From contig JAAKBF010000037.1 in NCBI GenBank assembly GCA_012656075.1, forward strand, positions 62,001 through 126,000: 64,000 nucleotides of DNA. The letters run 5' to 3'. Positions 9,540-20,552 of the stretch are shown here, piece after piece; position 1 is the stretch's first letter; the number at the start of each line of letters is the position of its first letter. This DNA comes from Phytophthora hibernalis (lineage: Eukaryota > Oomycota > Peronosporomycetes > Peronosporales > Peronosporaceae). The translations under genes were made by a program, and so were the position numbers. Under the pieces are notes generated by a model. That model searched no databases and was not told the origin of the DNA. It saw only the letters and a list, made by a program, of their open reading frames with translations.

Positions 9540-11231
9540 ATGAGACGCTCAAGAAACATGTTCGTGACCGACTTCAACGATGGGCGATGAGGCTGTGCGG
9601 ACTTCACTACACCATCAATCATATTTCCGGCACCGACAATGTCTGGGCTGATATCGTGTCACGTTGGCGTACTCGTGAAGTGATCCATGTTGCAGCAGTA
9701 CACACGAGGGAGCCATGTGGTTCCTGTTGATGAACTCTCACCCCTTCGCCCACTCGCGGATCCCGATTTTGTTTTTCCCACTATGACCGACATCATTTCG
9801 GCCCAAGCTGCGGCTGGCCGCGAGCAGTCTCGATTGCAAGCAGTTCTTTCGGAGGAAGGCGGTGTGCTAGTCGCTAGAGGACACGGTGGATCCTTTCTGG
9901 AGCTAAAGACCTGCTTGCCCGCATTTTCATTGTGGCGCATTGTGGATCGCAAAGCCATCGTGGTCAGGAAGCCATAACACTCGTTTTAAAAGAACGGTTC
10001 CATGTCGTGAAGTTGGAGGACAAGGTGGCGAAGTTTATTCGCCAATGCCTGCTTTGCAAACATTTCAAGGATCCTCGCCTCATTCCTCGACCGTACGGCC
10101 CGCTACTCACACCGGCAGAGCGAAATGAAGTCGTCCATTGGGACTTCCTATGCCTCGGCGAAGGCTATGGGGATACAGCATATCTACTTGTGGTCAAGGA
10201 TGGACTTTCACACTTTTGTGAATTGTTTCCGTGTGCTACCCCAACGGCATACGTGGCGGCCGAGGCGCTGTTGATGTGGCATGCACGGTATGGTATGCCA
10301 AAAACACTGCTGTCAGATCAGGGTACTCACTTTCGCAATGAGACGGTAAAGCACTTGGCGACCCGACTGAAGATCGAGCAAAATTTTACGCCAGTGTACT
10401 CTCCGTGGCTAAACAGCACTGTCGAGAGGCTGAACAAGGACGTTCTCCAAGTTTTACGGGCGCTTCTACTGGAATATGCGCTGGATAGACATGAATGGCC
10501 ATACTTGTTGCCTGCGATTCAAGCCAACTTGAATCATACGCCGGTGCGATCACTGGCTGGTCATTCTCCAGTTGAGGTTTTCACTGGGCTACCTGCTTCG
10601 TCAGCGTTGGATGTGCTGGTTGCTCCTGCGAACGAGTCCGCTGCGGAGCGAGTCATTGAGCTTGAAGATATTGGCAGCCAACTCGGCCATTTGCGTGTTT
10701 CGCTACAAGAAATCCACGTTGAAGTCACTGACAGCAAGGAACGGAGACAGCTGCAAGACATGAGAGCTCACAAAGGCACGTACGTTAACTTCGATGTAGG
10801 CGATTTTGTTTTGTGGTGTAGGATTGATCAACGACTACCGAGTCATAAACTATTGGGACAATGGCTCGGTCCTTTCAAAGTTTTTGAGGCACTACCTTAC
10901 TCGTTCAAGATCGATCACCTGGTGACCGGACGTGTCAATGATGTGCACGCCTCTAAGCTGAAGTTCTACGCTGACACGGCACTTAACACAACCGAGGAGT
11001 TGTTGGAGCTTGTTGCGAGTCAAGGTATGGTACTTGGCGTCGAGCTTCCGACAACACCGTTTCAATGATGAGTTTGGGCGGTGGGAGCTCCTGGTCTCCT
11101 GGGTAGGACTTCAGGCGATTGAAAATTCGTGGGAACCACTGAGCACCCTGATGCAAGATGTTCCAACCAAAGTCCGTGACTACGTGGCCGGTGTCAGTGA
11201 TGATGATGATCTTCGTCTATATATCGACTAA
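9540..11231 (+). pseudogene. Gypsy family C integrase with RNase H tail and chromodomain-like end
   Basis: The plus strand starts with an RNase H tail (INHISGTDNVWADIVSRW, 9,590-9,670), followed by a broken linker with adjacent stops near 9,725. The main 378-residue frame (9,932-11,068) has the zinc-binding pair CLLCKH and the integrase core Asp in VHWDFLCLG, Asp in LLSDQGTHF, and Glu in STVERLNKDV, exactly 35 residues after the second Asp (DD35E). A chromodomain-like segment with RWELLVSWVGLQAIENSWEP follows in another frame (11,050-11,231). The core is intact over 378 codons, but upstream stops make the whole a relic. Confidence 0.8.
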
Positions 11232-11590
11232 CGGAGGTGTTCGGCACAATCGAGCTTTGGAGGCAGTGTCGCCGGATTGCGGCTCTGGTTCAAGCTGCGA
11301 TGGCGCCGGAGAATAATCAAGCATTGCGTGGACGATTGCAGAGTTAGTGAATCACATGCCACGGGCCCATCAGATGTGGTAAGGCTCGTCGTGTATGGTA
11401 CTATTGGACTCGATGCACGTGACATGATGCGTCAGTGGGCGGAGGCACGCGCCTGACTGCATGAAGGTGGGCAGGCCGCAGGTAGATTAGCAGCTCGCAG
11501 AATTTGCATGATATCTTTTCTCATTAATAAACTTTCCCTTTCGGAAACACCCCGGGTCTCGCGACAACCCGGTTCTCCACGTTAGACTGG
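11232..11590. other. Non-coding stretch between family C and the B-type pol
   Basis: No gene is supported here. It probably contains the junction between family C and the plus-strand B-type element. No TG..CA LTR or target duplication could be recognised. Confidence 0.4.
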
Positions 11591-12302
11591 GTGTTCTCGT
11601 CGAAGACATTGTACGGACGGCCAGTGAGCTTCGCCGTCCTGCTATCACCTTACCACTTGAAAATTAAACGGGTGCGAGAGCGGGATATTGTGTTCGCTCA
11701 GTGTTGCAAGCCTCTATCACTCCACATATTGGACTCGATGAGTCGTTGGCACACATTGCATCATTATCTAAGAACTCGGCGAGTGTCCGCCTGGACCCAG
11801 AATTGCTATATGTGCACGTATCACACGGCTTTGAGGGATACGTCCTGTCATTCGACGGGTCGGCGAAAACGGAGAAGTATGGTGGCTATAGTAGTTGCTC
11901 GTGGATCTTATGGCAGTTGCCGATGTGGGACATTGTGATCGCTGCGAGTGCTCACCTCTTGGAAACCACGGTCAATATCGCCGAGTACTCCGGAATGAAT
12001 AACGGCGTCATCGCGGCCCTTGACTGGGGCATCACCGACCTTACATAGTCGGCTATTCCAGGATCGCAATCCAGCAATCCATGGGGGTGATCGCATGCAG
12101 GAAGGAGACGTTGCGAATTCAGTTGGCGCGCCACAAGGAACTCATCGATCGCCTCAACTCTGTACGCTACCTCCATGTAGTCCGAAGCTACAACTCAGCG
12201 GCGGATACGTTAGCCACGGAAGCTCTAGAAGCGAAAGCTGGGCGTGTCGTTCTTAGCGGTGACCGCAAAGCTGAGCTAAAGACGTTGAACCGGATACAAT
12301 AA
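11591..12302 (+). pseudogene. B-type Gypsy pol: second (plant/archaeal-type) RNase H domain
   Basis: A short remnant of the RT connection (KTLYGRPVSFAVLLSPYHLK) is followed by an RNase H domain distinct from the retroviral one: LSFDGSAKTEKYGGYSSCSW (first catalytic Asp), NIAEYSGMNNGVIAALDWG (catalytic Glu), and SYNSAADTLATEALEAKAG (last Asp). The usual Gly-Asp-Ser is Gly-Tyr-Ser here (about 12,050), so one metal ligand is lost. A one-base shift at about 12,046 breaks the frame. The same domain in A2 lies after a degenerate retroviral RNase H, giving a dual-RNase H arrangement like plant Tat/Ogre elements. Confidence 0.75.
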
Positions 12303-14236
12303 AAGCTGTACGTCGAGGAAAGCCCGACAAAGGAAGCAGAGGAAGTCCCTCCTAAAGTCTCAGCGACTACTCGAAGTCAAACTCAACCAGTTCGTCGAGT
12401 CCGATTCGCCGAAGACGAAGAACAAGACCCAGCGAGCGAACCGGCACCCGACGTGCCGATAGAGTCCGATTCGCCGAGTCTACCCGACAATGATAGCCCT
12501 GTCGACGAGTTCGAAATGGAGTACCAACCTCCAGATGCTCAGCGAGTAGTAGAGCAGGACAGAGCTTGCTCAGAACGTCAGGAACTGCCAAGTGCTGAAG
12601 ACGTCAACCCTCTAGTAGTCCAAGCTGAGCGACGACGCCGGATATCAACGGCTCAAGACGAAGAATGTCGATGATCTGACCTGAAGAAATATTTGCGAGG
12701 TGAATTCAATGAGCTAACTCGGCGAAGAGCCGGCGATGCCGGCAAAGTAGCCGATAATTTTGTACTCAGCGAGGACGGCTTACTATATCACATGAGCCGT
12801 CGCAGAGAGCGAGGTAGACCCGACGAGCACGACACGAAGCTACGAATGGTAGTGCCAACTACACTCATCGACGAAATCTTGGCGAATTGCCATAACTCCA
12901 TTGAAAGAGGACATCAAGGCATCGTCAGGACTTATCACCGAGTGAAGGCCGATTACTATTGGATCGGTCTGTATGCCGACATGGCCAAGCATGTGCAAAC
13001 CTGTGAAGATTGCAACACCAGTAAGAGCAAGCCACAACTTCGCGGATATTCGCCAGGTAACGTCGTCTCCGATCGACCTTTCCAGATTGTGTCGATGGAC
13101 TTCGTTATACCCTTGCCGAAGACTCAGCGAAGAAACACGGCTCTCCTGCTATTCCAAGATCACTTCACCGGGTTTGTCATCGCTAAGGCGATGGGCGATA
13201 CTGGGGCACTCGAAGTAGCTAAAGCATTCGAAGAGTACATATTCCGTCGGTTTGGCGCACCATCACTCATCCGACACGACCGAGACCCAAGATTTATGAG
13301 CGAAGTCTTTCATACATTCTCGGAAATGATGCAGTCTAGGTCCCGATCTACACTGAGTTACCGACCACAAGTGAACGGGCAGCAAGAACGCAGTGTGAAA
13401 ACCATGATACAAATGGTGCGTGTCTACGTGGAAGACCCGCTTCAAGCTGACTGGGACGACATCGCTGAGAAACTAGTCTATGCCATCAACAATTCGAGGG
13501 ATTCGACTCGGCGAGAAACGTCATTTTACTTAGTGCACGGTTGGGACGCTCAGTCAACACCTAAATCGATGACATCCTCCATTCGCCGAGTCTCGAAAGA
13601 CTCCGCGAAACAAACCACCTCAGCGAAAGCCACAAAATGGCGTCGAGAAGCTAACCGACAACGAGAAATAGCGCTCAAGCTAGCCTATGAGTGCCAGCTG
13701 AAGGAAAGGCCCGGCGAGCAAAGGAACACACCAAATCGCTGAGTCGGAGCGAGCAGAAAGCCATACCGAATGACTCGCCGAGCGAGGAGACAGCTGAAGC
13801 AAACAATAGCGACGGACTCGCCGAGCCAAAACAGTCTCTGTTCAAGATTGGAGACCAAGTCTGGCTGTTCATGGAGCGTGTCAAATCAGGCCTGAAGAAG
13901 AAGTTAGCCCATCGGTGGCATGATCCGTTCAGGATCAAACAGAAGATCGAGGAGTTCGCCTACGAGCTAGAGTTGCAAGACAAAAGTGGCTACCGGTTCT
14001 ATCCAGTAGTCCACGTGTCCAGACTGAAGAAAGTGACCGAACTCGGCGAAAGGCCTTCGACTTCGCTAGTCAAAGGACTCAGCGAAACCGATCGATTCGA
14101 TTTCGACGAGGAACTGCTGCCAGACGACAGCTGGGAACCTGACGAGCGGGCTGGTCGATATGAAGTCGAAGCCATCCTTAGGACGAAATGCCACTCTCGA
14201 CGAGTACGGACCGAGCCCAGCGCCGATTTCTTGTAA
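12303..14236 (+). pseudogene. B-type Gypsy integrase (HHCC, DD35E) with linker and C-terminal domain
   Basis: A charged linker (12,310-12,680) leads into a 349-residue frame (12,693-13,742) with a zinc-binding HHCC module (CHNSIERGHQG ... CEDCNTSKSKP) and the catalytic triad Asp in SMDFVIPLP, Asp in IRHDRDPRF, and Glu in VNGQQERSVKTM, 35 residues after the second Asp. After a frameshift near 13,735 the next frame (13,691-14,236) gives a DNA-binding GPF-like stretch (IGDQVWLFMERVKSG, HRWHDPFRIKQKI, VVHVSRLKK) and a chromodomain-like tail with PDDSWEPDERAGRYEVEAI. The catalytic core is intact; separate stops near 12,302 and 12,674 make the element defective. Confidence 0.85.
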
Positions 14237-14539
14237 AATGGGTGGGCTATGACGAACCCAGCTGAGAACCACTGTCGAATTTATCGTGTGGAGGTCTTCT
14301 CTTCGACTATCTTCGACAAAAGAAACGTGAAAACCGTCTGCAAATGATGCAAGTTGCAGACGAGTGTTAAAAGCTATTGCATATGACAAAATACCACCGA
14401 CCTGTGAAGACAAGCAGGCAGGTCGAGTGAGCGAAAGCTACTGCGTGAACTTATATTTTTTATATTACGAAATGGATGAGTACGGACCACATGAAGGAAA
14501 AGAAATAACTACCAAGACTCATCGAAAAACTGCAATTGG
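14237..14539. other. Spacer between convergent pol and antisense ORF
   Basis: No gene is supported. This roughly 300-bp gap separates the end of plus-strand integrase from the end of the minus-strand coiled-coil ORF. It contains AT-rich runs around 14,455-14,475 and could hold 3' processing signals for both, but none is proven. Confidence 0.4.
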
Positions 14540-17500
14540 GTGAACTGGGAGTCTCAGCGAAACGACTGCTTAAGCCTCGTCGAAAATTTGCTCGAAAATG
14601 TGGATACCAACACGATTAGCCGGAGGCTGAGCACTCTCGTCACAAGCCGGAGATTCTGGCTCGTTGGGATCAGTGTCCTCCTGCAAAGTCCTCTCGACGT
14701 CGCCCACGGAAAAGTCTCCAGGAGCAAATACCGGGTACTCGGGATTGCGCGGACGAAAACACGTGTTGTATGGGTGCAGCTCTGGACGAGTCACCCACCA
14801 CACTCGCCAGGGCTCTTGAACGTCCAAATCCTTGAGCCCAGCGAACCAATCCGAACGAGACGGGAACATGGGCTGGTTAATCAACGAATACGTGGGGACC
14901 GTAGGCTCAAAATAAAGTTCGGAGTCGAGACTCGGCGAAGGACCTTGAGCTGAGCAAGAACTGACTGCAGCCCGGAGTGCCTCCTTGTAAGACTTCATGA
15001 CGATCCGCAACAGGTCACCTCGGCGCTTACGCTCAAGATTGTACACCGCCCACAACTCGTGAATGGCGGCGAACTCCGACGCGGGCGAACGTGGATTCAG
15101 GTCTGGGTGTAAACCCAACAAGACACTCGAATCCACGATCAAGTGGTTCCTCTCCCAGAGAGCCACGAAAATCTTGGCACGAGAATCGTGAGGTTGCGAC
15201 TCGTCGAATTCCCGACTATCGTCCAGGAAACGAGCCCAAGCGTCGCAAACGATCATCAACGGGGTCGTCGATTTCGCCGACTTCTTCTTGGAATGCAGAC
15301 GTTGGTGGGCGGCGTCAATCTCGCTCGCCGAGACGAAAATCGGAGTCTCCGGAAACTTGGCGAGGACTTGTTGGCATGGATGAGATGGATTAAACACATC
15401 CATCCACTTCCGAAGCCCATCGAGAGTAGTTGGCGTCGGAGCACACTAGACTTGCCTCCGATATCCAGAATCTTGACCGGGGAACGACATGCCAACATTT
15501 TCGCCCAGCAACGAGCGGACCCATAATGGAAGAACTCCACGCTGCGAGTCTGACGCATCGAAGGAGTCTCCCTGGCCTCTGGCGCAACAGCCTGCGCTGC
15601 ACGAGCACGCACCGTTGCGATTGGAAGTTTCAACGGGGCAGGCAATTCCACTATACCAGGGGTCGTAGGAGGTTGACTTGGCGAAGAAATGCTTGGAGTC
15701 TTCTGGGACGATTTCGATGAGTTAGAACCTGTCGAACGCTTGGAAACAACCGGTGCTTTGCCCTTCGCAGGCGACTTGGTGACAGGAGCCGTTGATCGTG
15801 CCGTCTTGGTGCCTGAAGCTTTAGGTTTGGCTGCCTGAGAAACCGGAACAACCTTGCTCGACGACTTGGGGCCAGAATCAGTGACGATCGACGAGCTCTT
15901 GGCTTTCTTGGAAGTCTGGCGAGAAGACTTGAATTGCTCGCTTTTTCGACGAACCCTTCGATCAAGGAGCCGGTGCACTCCCTCGCTTGACAGAATGTGG
16001 AGCTTTTCGACGAGCATCGGCATAGCTCTGTAGTTTGCCGCGTGGAGGCGCCCGGTCCGTGAAGACCACGGTGCTAGCTGACGATGAACAGCTATCCTCG
16101 GCGTCGATATCCATAAGGAAATTTCAATGAGACATCCCGTTCGATGAGCTCACAGGAGAACCAACCGGTGACAGCTGAGAACTCGTCAGCGAATCGCTGG
16201 TCTGGCTCGGCGGGATTCCAAGCTCGATATCACCAGAAGGGATGGACACCGTCACCTTCGGCGATGCTGGACTTGGCGAACCATCCAAAGCATCTTCGTC
16301 AAGAACGTCTAACTCGGCGAGAACAGCCTGAGCAACGTAAGCAGAATTCTTTGCTGCTGCTCGGGAGGGCGACGCCGAAGAGAACCGAGAGGAGGAGGCT
16401 TTGGTCGAAGCCGGAACAGAGACTACAGAACTCAGCGAAGGAGTCGCTACGGAAGTAGACGAACTCGACGAGACTAATGGTGGAGCCGACTCCATCGACG
16501 AGTCAGTGGAGGCCATAGATCCAGATGCTGGACTCGGCGAAGAACTTATACGACCGAGTGAAGAGCTCGTGGCCAGGGATAAACTCACCAGAACGGCTAA
16601 CGAACTCGCCAAGTCCGGATCAACGGGTGACTCGTCGACGCGAACCTCAGCCTCATTAACTTCGACCGGAACCTCGTTGTGGGAGGACTCAGCGAGTGTC
16701 GCTGGGGATAATAACCACTCGAATTGACGCGGCTAAGACCAGCCGCCGGAGAGCAGATGCGACACCGCCCTGGAATAGGCAACAAAGGCGCATGCGCAGC
16801 GACCACTTCCGGCCGTAGCAGAGTCGTCGACGCGTCGAAACCCTCCTCACCAGGTACGGGACGCTCAAACTCGCCGCGAGAAACACTATTAGACCGACTC
16901 CGCCGGGGCCGGCTGCCGTCGGATTAGCTGGGTTAGAATACCGACGGAGACGTTCGGTCGGAGTCAATGTCTTCAGTGGCGCGCTCCTTAGCTGAGAGAC
17001 CGAACGGTGTCTCCGGTGGCGCGTAGCCGACTTGGATCGTTTGTGGCGTGAAGAACTCGGCGAAGATCCAGATGATACCGTGGGAAATGACGGAGAAATC
17101 GACAACGCTGCACTCGCCGAAGTAACATTCGCCGAGCTCGCCGGAGCCAGAATCGATGAGCTCGAAGATAATCCGCTCGACGAGTCCGCTGGAAGGATTG
17201 AGAGAGTAACCTCACACGGCCGACGCGAAGAACGAAGCTCCAACGACTCGGGGAGCGCTCAGCGAGTAGCCGACAAAGACGAGCGTTAATTTGGAGGTCC
17301 CTAGAATCCAATCCCGGGACATCCACGTCACCCAGAGCAGCGACAGCCAAGTGCGGGTCGTATACGGGGTAGCGACCGCGGTGAGCGATAATACGCTTCT
17401 GTCGCAAGATGGTACTACGCAGCGACTCGATCGTTCGACGAGCTTCGCGGAGAGTGTGATCACCACCCGAGCAAAGCAAGACCGTGGCCTCCTGGAGTTG

Positions 17501-18524
17501 ACGATAGTAGGTCGAAGCGTCTCCGTGAAGTGTGGTGTGCTCCGCCTTGATCTCAATAATCTTCTGACAAAGACTTTCACAAGTCCGGTCGCGATTCTCG
17601 AGCTCAGTCTGAAGCTTCCGGGTAGTCGCCTCGGAAGCTCGGGTCCGGTCGCATTGCTGAGCAATAATGGTCCGGGACTCCGCCGTGAGCTGGGCGATCG
17701 TCTTGTTGAACGACTCCGTCATCTCAGTAAAGAGCTCGAGCGATAAATTTCCAGCTCTTTCGTGACGGTACCCAGCTGGTGGCGTAAGGAGGCTGACTCA
17801 GCGATCGCTGACTTCATTCTCTTGTACCGAGCAGAAGCCACTCGCTCAGATTTGGCGAGCTTGGTCTGAAGCTCGGCGATTTCGGCAGACACATCCGGGA
17901 GAGGAATAACAATAACATCACGTTGCAACGCAGCCAATATAGAAGCTGGCGATTTTGCCCCAAGAATGGCCTGACGCGTTGAAGCGTCGGCGGGTGGAGG
18001 AGAGCTGGTCAGCAGAAACGAGACCAGCTGAGCGAGAGAAGTATTACGCTGTCTCTGCTCTTCTCCTTGCTGAGCGAGAGTTCGACGGATCCCAGCGAGG
18101 CCAGCGGAATCGCCTGCCGCGAGATTCGCCGAGTCACCCCTGACTCAGCTAGCGTAGCTGAGCTACCAGCGAAATCCACTGATGAGACCGGCGATCCCGA
18201 CCGAGCCGAAGTATCAACCTGTTGAAGACCATGTGCGCTTTCAGCAGCGGGCGTACGGGCTTGGCTGGACCCAGCGACGGAAAAATCCGGCGAGCCCAGC
18301 GAGTTCGTCAAGTCGACCAGATCCTGAGACTCCATCGACGAGTCGACTAGCGGGTCCGAACTAAGAAACTTGAGTGCGGAGGTCCAACGGCGCACGAACA
18401 GCACTCCTGCAACAGCGCTCGAGGGAATCGACGGCCCTTGAGGAGCAAATAAGCTCGCGGATAAGAACCAACTCGACGAGACGGCGGTGGCTGTAATTCC
18501 GCAACGGGAAGCTGCTAAGCGCAC
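14540..18524 (-). pseudogene. Antisense coiled-coil ORF of a Gypsy B element, copy 1 (aORF1)
   Basis: This is a long minus-strand coding region antisense to the adjacent pol (12,303-14,236) and to the LTR at 18,730. Order: Ser/Ala-rich N part with MESQDLVDLTNSLGSP (about 18,335); coiled coil (17,937-17,300) with AEIAELQTKLAKSERVASAR and ENRDRTCESLCQKI; conserved block with ILRQKR, then YDPHLAVAALGDVDVPGL and NARLCRLLAER (17,240-17,400); a Ser/Pro-rich stretch (17,240-15,550); and a more globular end (15,403-14,570) with ASEIDAAHQRLHSKKKS and IVDSSVLLGLHPDLNPRSP. Frames change several times, so it is broken now. I recognise no family. The same protein recurs in three other copies, always beside an LTR and opposite to it. 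Confidence 0.6.
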
Positions 18525-18729
18525 ACGTAGGGGTTAGATGACCATCGGTGAGGAAGCATGCCAAGCGCGGGAGGCGTACCTGGCCAGAGCGAGGAGTAGT
18601 GGTGTCCTCGACGGGCTTCCTGAAGGTGACGGCACTTGACTCGACGAGATTTCTAACCGACGGAAAGTTGGAGAACGGAGTGATGGTCGAGACACTCACC
18701 AACCTGGCTCGTATCACGCCCGAGGCAGT

Positions 18730-18880
18730 TGTGGTGTAGGGAAATTCAGATTTTGGGTAACCCTACACTAGGGATGCCTAAGCTAAACCAATGGGTACAT
18801 CGCACTCAAGAGGATAAAGAGGGTACACCACCGAGTGGGTACACCGCCAAGTGGGTACACCGCCAAGTGGATACATCTGG
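18730..18880 (+). repeat. Start of LTR B (plus orientation), truncated
   Basis: It begins TGTGGTGTAGGG, the U3 end of LTR B, and runs right for about 150 bp with imperfect repeats of a roughly 17-bp unit containing GTACACCGCCAAGTGG. It is then cut where unrelated antisense coding sequence begins. It lies on the same strand as the B-type pol at 12,303-14,236, so it can be that element's 3' LTR. No clear polypurine tract precedes it (GAGGCAGT). Confidence 0.75.
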
Positions 18881-18883
18881 CAG

Positions 18884-19790
18884 CCTCTAAGTTGTTGTGA
18901 AACAACGGGTGGACCTCCACCAAAGCCCGCTCGAAAGCGCCCTTGGAGGTTCGTCCTCCGATAAGGCCGCGCGGTGCCACGAGCTGATCCAAGAACAACG
19001 GAGATCCTGTGTTCTCATCGGGTGGGAAGTAGCCCTTCAAATACGGAGACTCGGCGCGCAAAGTGCCTCGCAGGCGAGCAGCCGCAAGGCGCTCCTGTTG
19101 CTCATCGGGAGCATTAACAACAACCTCGGGCACGTGAACCTGCCCGTCCTCTTCTTCGAAATTGACGAAGACTCGAACAACGGTCGTTCTTTCTCGCCGT
19201 AGTCACCTCTTGAGAGGTGACTGAGAAGCAGCACGCTTGGTCGTGGCGCGCTCGTCCAGAATGACACGCGCGCGCTCATGACCCTCTGACTGAGTCAGGT
19301 TCTTGGGAGGCGAAGCCTCCTCGACGTCTCCATAAATAGCCTCGTCCGCGGCGGCTTTCACATGTGCTTCAGCACCAGCAGGAGCAGGTTTGGATTCGTC
19401 GTCCTCCCCGCGCTCACTACCCTTGGGCGATGACGGAGTGTTATCAAGGTCAGCCTCATCGCCAGAGTAACTGACCAGAGCGTTAAGCTCAGCGTCGATG
19501 GATCCAACAGGACTGTGGTCCTTATGACGAACCGAGGGTTCGGTTTGTCATCAGGCGACGTTGATCGCGATCGACTCCGCCGTGGCGATCCCACAGCCCG
19601 AGTGGCTGCCTTAACGGCTTCATCGAGTTGCCGTTAGGCTTGGCCGGGTTGGACTTCGACCGTGAGGTCTTAGTCTTAGAAGGTGCTTTCGCACCGTGGC
19701 GTATCCTCTTTGAGGGCATGCTGCACGGGCCGATGTGTAGGCCATGGAGTACTTGGGGAAATGCCAGGCACCCCGAAAGAGCAGCCAACC
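18884..19790 (-). pseudogene. Unknown antisense ORF beside a Copia-sized LTR
   Basis: Minus-strand frames join into a basic N part (SKRIRHGAKAPSKTKTSRSK, about 19,710; KPLRQPLGLWDRHGGVDRDQ), a Ser/Asp-rich middle (AELNALVSYSGDEADLDNTP, about 19,470) and a more structured end (FVNFEEEDGQ..., YLKGYFPPDENTGSPLFLDQ, about 19,030; HPLFHNNLEAAR at 18,890), where LTR B cuts it off. It looks like a basic structural or Gag-like protein, but no motif proves this. The adjacent LTR (19,890-20,252) is read on the other strand according to its polypurine tract and TATA box, so this ORF is antisense to it. Confidence 0.45.
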
Positions 19791-19877
19791 GTGGCGCTCA
19801 ACTGTCGATTAAATTCGACCGCGGGAAATGTTGAGAAACCTCGTCTCGCTCCCGATTGGCTGGTACAGTCTTAGCCT

Positions 19878-19889
19878 AAGTGGGGAGGA
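19878..19889 (+). other. Polypurine tract
   Basis: AAGTGGGGAGGA lies directly before TGTAAGGG. In LTR elements this primes plus-strand DNA synthesis immediately upstream of the 3' LTR, which makes the following repeat a 3' LTR in plus orientation. Confidence 0.7.
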
Positions 19890-20252
19890 TGTAAGGGTTA
19901 CCAGAAGAGTGACAGGGTCACTCTTCTAAGATGGATACACATCGACTCGCGTCACTTATGGTGTGGGCACACCAGGCCACGTCACCGACGTACCACAGCC
20001 AACAGATCATATTACATATAGGACAAACTATAGGTTACTTAGAAATTGTATTACGGGTCAATTTAAGGTACACCTATAAATACACTCAGTCTTTAAACTA
20101 CGCTATTCTAGCCACTCAGCTCCCGCAGACCAGGAGCTTGTGAACTGCCGACGGCAGTTCACTAAGAGTTTGTAAGCTCTTGAAGCTACTTCCTCAAGCA
20201 AGGTGCTTGTGTGACCCCGTCACACATGTGCTTAAAAACCCACTTCCTTACA
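19890..20252 (+). repeat. 363-bp LTR (3' LTR of a Copia-sized element)
   Basis: The ends are inverted repeats, TGTAAGG at the start and CCTTACA at the end. A TATA box TATAAATA sits at 20,075-20,082 on the plus strand, matching the orientation given by the polypurine tract. The short length suggests Copia, but no Copia pol is present in the window, so the family is inferred. Confidence 0.65.
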
Positions 20253-20552
20253 CTAAGTTCGCACCACTTGCTTGAGACGCTACGAAATGGACGTGCTTGA
20301 AAATAAACCTTTGTTTGCTTGAAAATAATCCGTACCCATGAAAAATCAAACGTGTTGCTATTACGCTATGAACAATCGGCAGAACATTCGCGTCGGTAGA
20401 ACATTCCAGGTTGAATTTCAACAACAGAGCCCATTAGCACCTGCGAGGAGCAGCAGCAGTTCATACAAACTTTTACAACGATGAAGGCAGCGGGGCAAGC
20501 CGCGGCGAACGTAAGCAGGGCTGCGAATCACAATGAGAACCACAATCGTGGA
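20253..20552. other. Spacer between LTR and oxidase gene 3' end
   Basis: No gene is seen. AT-rich stretches with AATAAA-like sequence near 20,305-20,330 lie on the plus strand. The region holds the 3' flank of the oxidase gene, which ends at 20,553 on the minus strand. Confidence 0.4.

Noticed and set aside
16124..16727. Plus-strand acidic frames at 16,144-16,727 as a separate gene
   Set aside because: They are complements of the Ser-rich part of aORF1 and have no motif; the minus-strand reading continues the conserved coiled-coil protein.
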